From Acestrorhynchus altus (lineage: Eukaryota > Chordata > Actinopteri > Characiformes > Acestrorhynchidae): DNA of 64,000 bases. The first letter of the stretch is position 1. Each line of letters begins with the position of its first letter. A model generated the notes under the pieces. That model did not search any database. It was not told the DNA's origin and saw only the letters and a program-made list of their open reading frames with translations. Positions 61,901 through 64,000 of this stretch are shown piece after piece. A program made the translations under genes and the position numbers. Location: contig CM067506.1 of NCBI GenBank assembly GCA_034509495.1, positions 21,510,066 through 21,574,065 on the forward strand, in the 5' to 3' direction.

Positions 61901-63730
61901 AACCTGGAGGAGAGTGTAGTGGAAGCTTTCCTGTATTGTCTCTAGTGTAATATGCCAGTTTGTGTGTGGTGATAAATGTGAGGGTTGTGTTTTCAGTGAC
62001 GACCTCGAGTTCCCACGAAGCTGGCTCATCCCTGTCATCAGGGACCATGTGAAGAACACACAGCTTGCATACTTCACCTCTTACTTCCTTCCATTAGCTT
62101 CAACACTAAAACTGAAAGGTCGGTGTCTCCCGTTTTTTGTGTACTTGTGTACCATTTTGATGTTTTGTTAATTGAATTCTTTAAATATGTAATTGTTTTT
62201 CAGCTGAAGAATTTGAGAAGTCAGGACAGAAACTGTGTGCAAAAGTATACCAGACGTTACAGTTGCAGGTAAAAGATTTCATTTTAATTGACCGGAAAGT
62301 GACGGGCATTTCAAAATCTTATTTAAAAATATTGTTTTTATTCATAAAATATTTATTTTGATTCATGTTTCCGTTGGCTTAGATTTGGACAATGCTTCCT
62401 GGTTTCTGCACTAAGCCTACTGACCTGCTCAGTTCCTTTAAGAACATTGCCCGTTCTCTCGGCATGGCCATCACTGATAGGCCTGAGCTCCGAATGTGCA
62501 TCTACCAAGCCCTGCGCACACTCATTTACAAGAGCTGTGAAACAGGTTGGCTGCAGTGTGTGAGAGTTGGCACATAGTTTAAATAATAGACTGTATTTGT
62601 GTTGAGTATGTTTTCATGTTAGACGTTGTTTCACTTTACAGAGGAGGAGAAGGCTGAAGTTGGCAGATTTGCTAAGAACTTCCTGCCCATTCTGTTTAAC
62701 GTGCACACACAGCAGCCCACACCTGGAGATACTGACCCATCTCGACTGGCTGTGCTCGACACCATCAAAGCCTACCTGACTGTTACTGACCAGAAGGTAA
62801 ACAACAAATGATTTCTGGTTTCTACCTTATCACTGTAAAAAGTACAAGATCCTTGAGGAACTTTGAGGTTCTTCAATTTGAAGCTGTGGAGGAACCCCTT
62901 AAGGTGCTTCATGGAACGTTCAGTAAAGGGACTGTGTTCTTGGAGCCTCTTGAAGGTTCTTGAAGTGCCTTAAGATGTTCCTCCACAGTTTGATTGAACA
63001 ACCTCCAAAAATTAATCAAGGATCTTTCACTTTTGAGAAGTGTAGTTTTTCCTCAACCCTGGTCTTAAAGGCTTCCCTGCCCTGCACATTTTAGAGGTTT
63101 TCCTGCTCCCAACATGCCTGATTCAACATATCAGCTCATTTACAAACTTTTTCACAGTTGCAAGGAGTGTGTTCACACAGAGAATTCACAAAGGTGTTCA
63201 GGGCAGGGTTGATGCCTTCAGGAAAAGGATTGAGAATAAACAGATATATTGTGACTGAATGTGTATGTATATCTTGAAATGTGTGTGAATTGTAATAGAT
63301 CCAGTCTGTGTTTGGCTACATTTCTCTCTGACTTAAGACTTCAGTTTTTAAACATATTATTCTGTCCCAGATGGTGAGCTCATTTCTGGAAAAAGCCACA
63401 GAGAAGCTCAGCAGTCCAGACAGCTCAGAATTTACACGGTGACTATATTCACACATTCCTCACATAGTGACCGTGCCTTATGATACTTTAAGACATGTTT
63501 TTCATATAAACCTGTTTGAAATGTGTACAAGGAAAAAAAAAACCATTCTTTTTACTCTTATTCTTAAACCTTGACTGTCTCGTTCCCTTATTTTGTCCAG
63601 ACACACTGTGATGGATTTGGTTGTGACAATGGCTGCGTTTGTGGATGGACCAACCATGACACAAACCTATGAATTAATCAAACCATACTTGGAGGTAGAA
63701 GCCTTTAATCCTGTTTGTTTGTTTGTGTGT

Positions 63731-63786
<56 letters not shown>

Positions 63787-64000
63787 GTATATGTATATAT
63801 ATATATATATGTATATGTATGTATATATATATATATGTATATGTATGTGTATATATATATATATGTATATGTATATATATATGTATATATATATATATGT
63901 GTATATATATATGTATGTATATATGTATATATATATATATATATGTATGTATATATGTATGTATATATGTATATATATATATATATGTGTATATATGTAT
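52985..64000 (+). CDS. rrp12: Rrp12, ribosomal RNA processing 12 homolog; first 20 coding exons, cut by window end
   Basis: HEAT-repeat nuclear/nucleolar protein that aids pre-rRNA processing and export of both pre-ribosomal subunits. Exons: 52985-53123, 55112-55323, 55420-55503, 55668-55744, 56827-56932, 57072-57188, 57335-57473, 57587-57714, 57804-57902, 59126-59217, 59314-59425, 60618-60718, 60793-60907, 61087-61229, 61997-62118, 62204-62268, 62383-62545, 62642-62796, 63371-63438, 63601-63694. All are in phase, 2,331 nt or 777 codons, roughly 60% of the human length. The start gives MVKTGKLRSG and KLKRWKKGHSSDSNP, the conserved basic N-terminus. Further family blocks: SGTFLSGLSDCSNLTF, GGKETETEYFAAL, LQVYHGLLSFTVH, LNAQIITALYDYVPSENDLQ, FPRSWLIPVIRDHV, KNFLPILFN. 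The middle should include the NUC173 region. The last visible exon ends at KPYLE. No stop or frameshift is seen. Confidence 0.96.
53286..53573 (+). repeat. TGCTCAGTAA minisatellite with higher-order units
   Basis: A 10-bp TGCTCAGTA(A/G) unit recurs many times. A marker block ATGCACACTTGGTCATTCTC begins at 53317, 53375 and 53443, so the larger period is 58 then 68 bp, differing by exactly one decamer. The right end decays into TTCAGTAGTGG variants. Confidence 0.93.
54376..54525 (-). mobile_element. tRNA-derived SINE (GGCAGCTG family), copy 3, partial
   Basis: On the minus strand it reads GGTTCCCTGAATGGGC (B-box region) at about 54520, then GAACTGCTCCCTGGGTAC, GTGCTCACTGCCCCCTAG and GAATGTGTGTTTCAC. 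The head is worn. Confidence 0.7.
55745..56826 (+). other. rrp12 intron 4
   Basis: About 1.1 kb, very AT-rich, with no repeat or RNA gene that I recognise. Confidence 0.5.
57903..59125 (+). other. rrp12 intron 9
   Basis: About 1.2 kb. A short repeated GATCCAG motif occurs at about 58490-58570. No gene or named repeat is seen. Confidence 0.5.
59480..59875 (+). mobile_element. Nonautonomous DNA transposon, GGACA-type family, copy 5, near full length
   Basis: The left end TATGGACAAACCAATTGGGA and the right end GTGTCCACAAACATTGCAC form worn inverted repeats (GGACA...TGTCC). The interior runs through TTTATCCTGCTTTTGTTG, CTAGCCCATGCCTGCC and AGCTGAATGCATTCATTAG. This copy contains both halves that are split among the other copies. 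Confidence 0.8.
59880..60508 (+). mobile_element. Noncoding repeat (CAGCAGTG family), interrupted by a hAT MITE
   Basis: Starts near CAGACACAGCAGTGCTCCTG and ends near GGAGGTGGTCATAATGTTATG. Blocks such as TGGACTATTCTCAGTCCAGC, CACAATGACACCACCACC and GCAGAGAAACAGATGGAC match a repeat I know from other fish genomes. Removal of the MITE at 60199-60366 with one target copy rejoins the repeat without loss. Confidence 0.75.
60199..60366. mobile_element. hAT-like MITE, copy 2, with 8-bp target duplication
   Basis: Termini CAGTG and CACTG enclose 168 bp with inverted ends GTTTCAACCCTGCTTCTGG and CCAGGACCAGGCTTGAGAAA. It is flanked by GGCTAACA at 60191-60198 and GGATAACA at 60367-60374, an 8-bp duplication with one mismatch, the hallmark of hAT transposition. 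Confidence 0.92.
61230..61996 (+). other. rrp12 intron 14
   Basis: About 770 bp. TTTGTCCAATTA is repeated at about 61358 and 61380. No gene or named element. Confidence 0.45.
62831..63045. mobile_element. Palindromic MITE with arms of about 85 bp
   Basis: The left arm (ACAAGATCCTTGAGG, CTGTGGAGGAACCCCTTAAG) is the near reverse complement of the right arm (CTTAAGATGTTCCTCCACAG, ATCAAGGATCTTTCACTTTT). The spacer is about 35 bp. It is the clearest copy of the GGTTCTT-rich vocabulary seen elsewhere. Confidence 0.85.
63046..63237. mobile_element. hAT-like MITE, copy 3
   Basis: CTCAACCCTGGTCTTAAAGG near the left end pairs with a worn CAGGAAAAGGATTGAGAA at the right. The interior has CCCTGCACATTTTAGAGG and GATTCAACATATCAGCTCAT, as in the family. 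It directly abuts the palindromic MITE on its left. Confidence 0.7.
63732..64000. repeat. TA/TATG low-complexity array at window end
   Basis: Starts in intron 20 of rrp12 after GTTTATATAT and runs to the window edge as (TA)n broken by TATG and GTATGT units. It could be longer than shown or collapsed in assembly. Confidence 0.95.

Overview
The window looks like nuclear DNA of a teleost fish. It holds three split vertebrate genes, all on the + strand, with GT-AG introns, AT-rich introns and spacers, many microsatellites, and a repeat load of Tc1/mariner and hAT DNA transposons, palindromic MITEs, tRNA-derived SINEs and decayed LINEs. The SINE and MITE types resemble those I know from characins and catfishes (Otophysi); that placement is inference, not proof.

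Layout. 1-3.8 kb: spacer with a palindromic element at the very edge and two SINE copies facing each other. 3.8-33.4 kb: a seven-exon gene for a 512-residue protein resembling the uncharacterised human C8orf58, with introns full of transposon remains; its 3' UTR may run to about 36.1 kb. 36-42.6 kb: spacer with a nearly complete but dead Tc1 element, long CA and TA arrays and a roughly 80-bp tandem repeat. 42.6-48.3 kb: ubtd1 (ubiquitin domain-containing protein 1), with a GC-rich promoter, a leader region holding a 20-unit minisatellite, and three coding exons. 49-52.3 kb: remains of a MITE, a LINE and a hAT transposon. 52.9 kb to the end: the first 20 coding exons (777 codons) of rrp12, a ribosome-biogenesis HEAT-repeat protein; the gene runs off the right edge inside a TA-rich intron.

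How the genes relate. ubtd1 and rrp12 are also near each other in human 10q24. Human C8orf58 lies in 8p21, the 2R-paralogous region of 10q24, so the first gene may be an ohnolog retained in fish. The three proteins do not form a known pathway: Rrp12 acts in pre-rRNA processing and pre-ribosome export, Ubtd1 in ubiquitin signalling, and the first protein has no known job. I found no CRISPR array, operon, convincing RNA gene, viral gene or toxin gene. The most unusual items are the splice-acceptor-like minisatellite before the ubtd1 start codon, the phase-predicted extra exon of the C8orf58-like gene, and a datable nested transposon insertion in an rrp12 intron.
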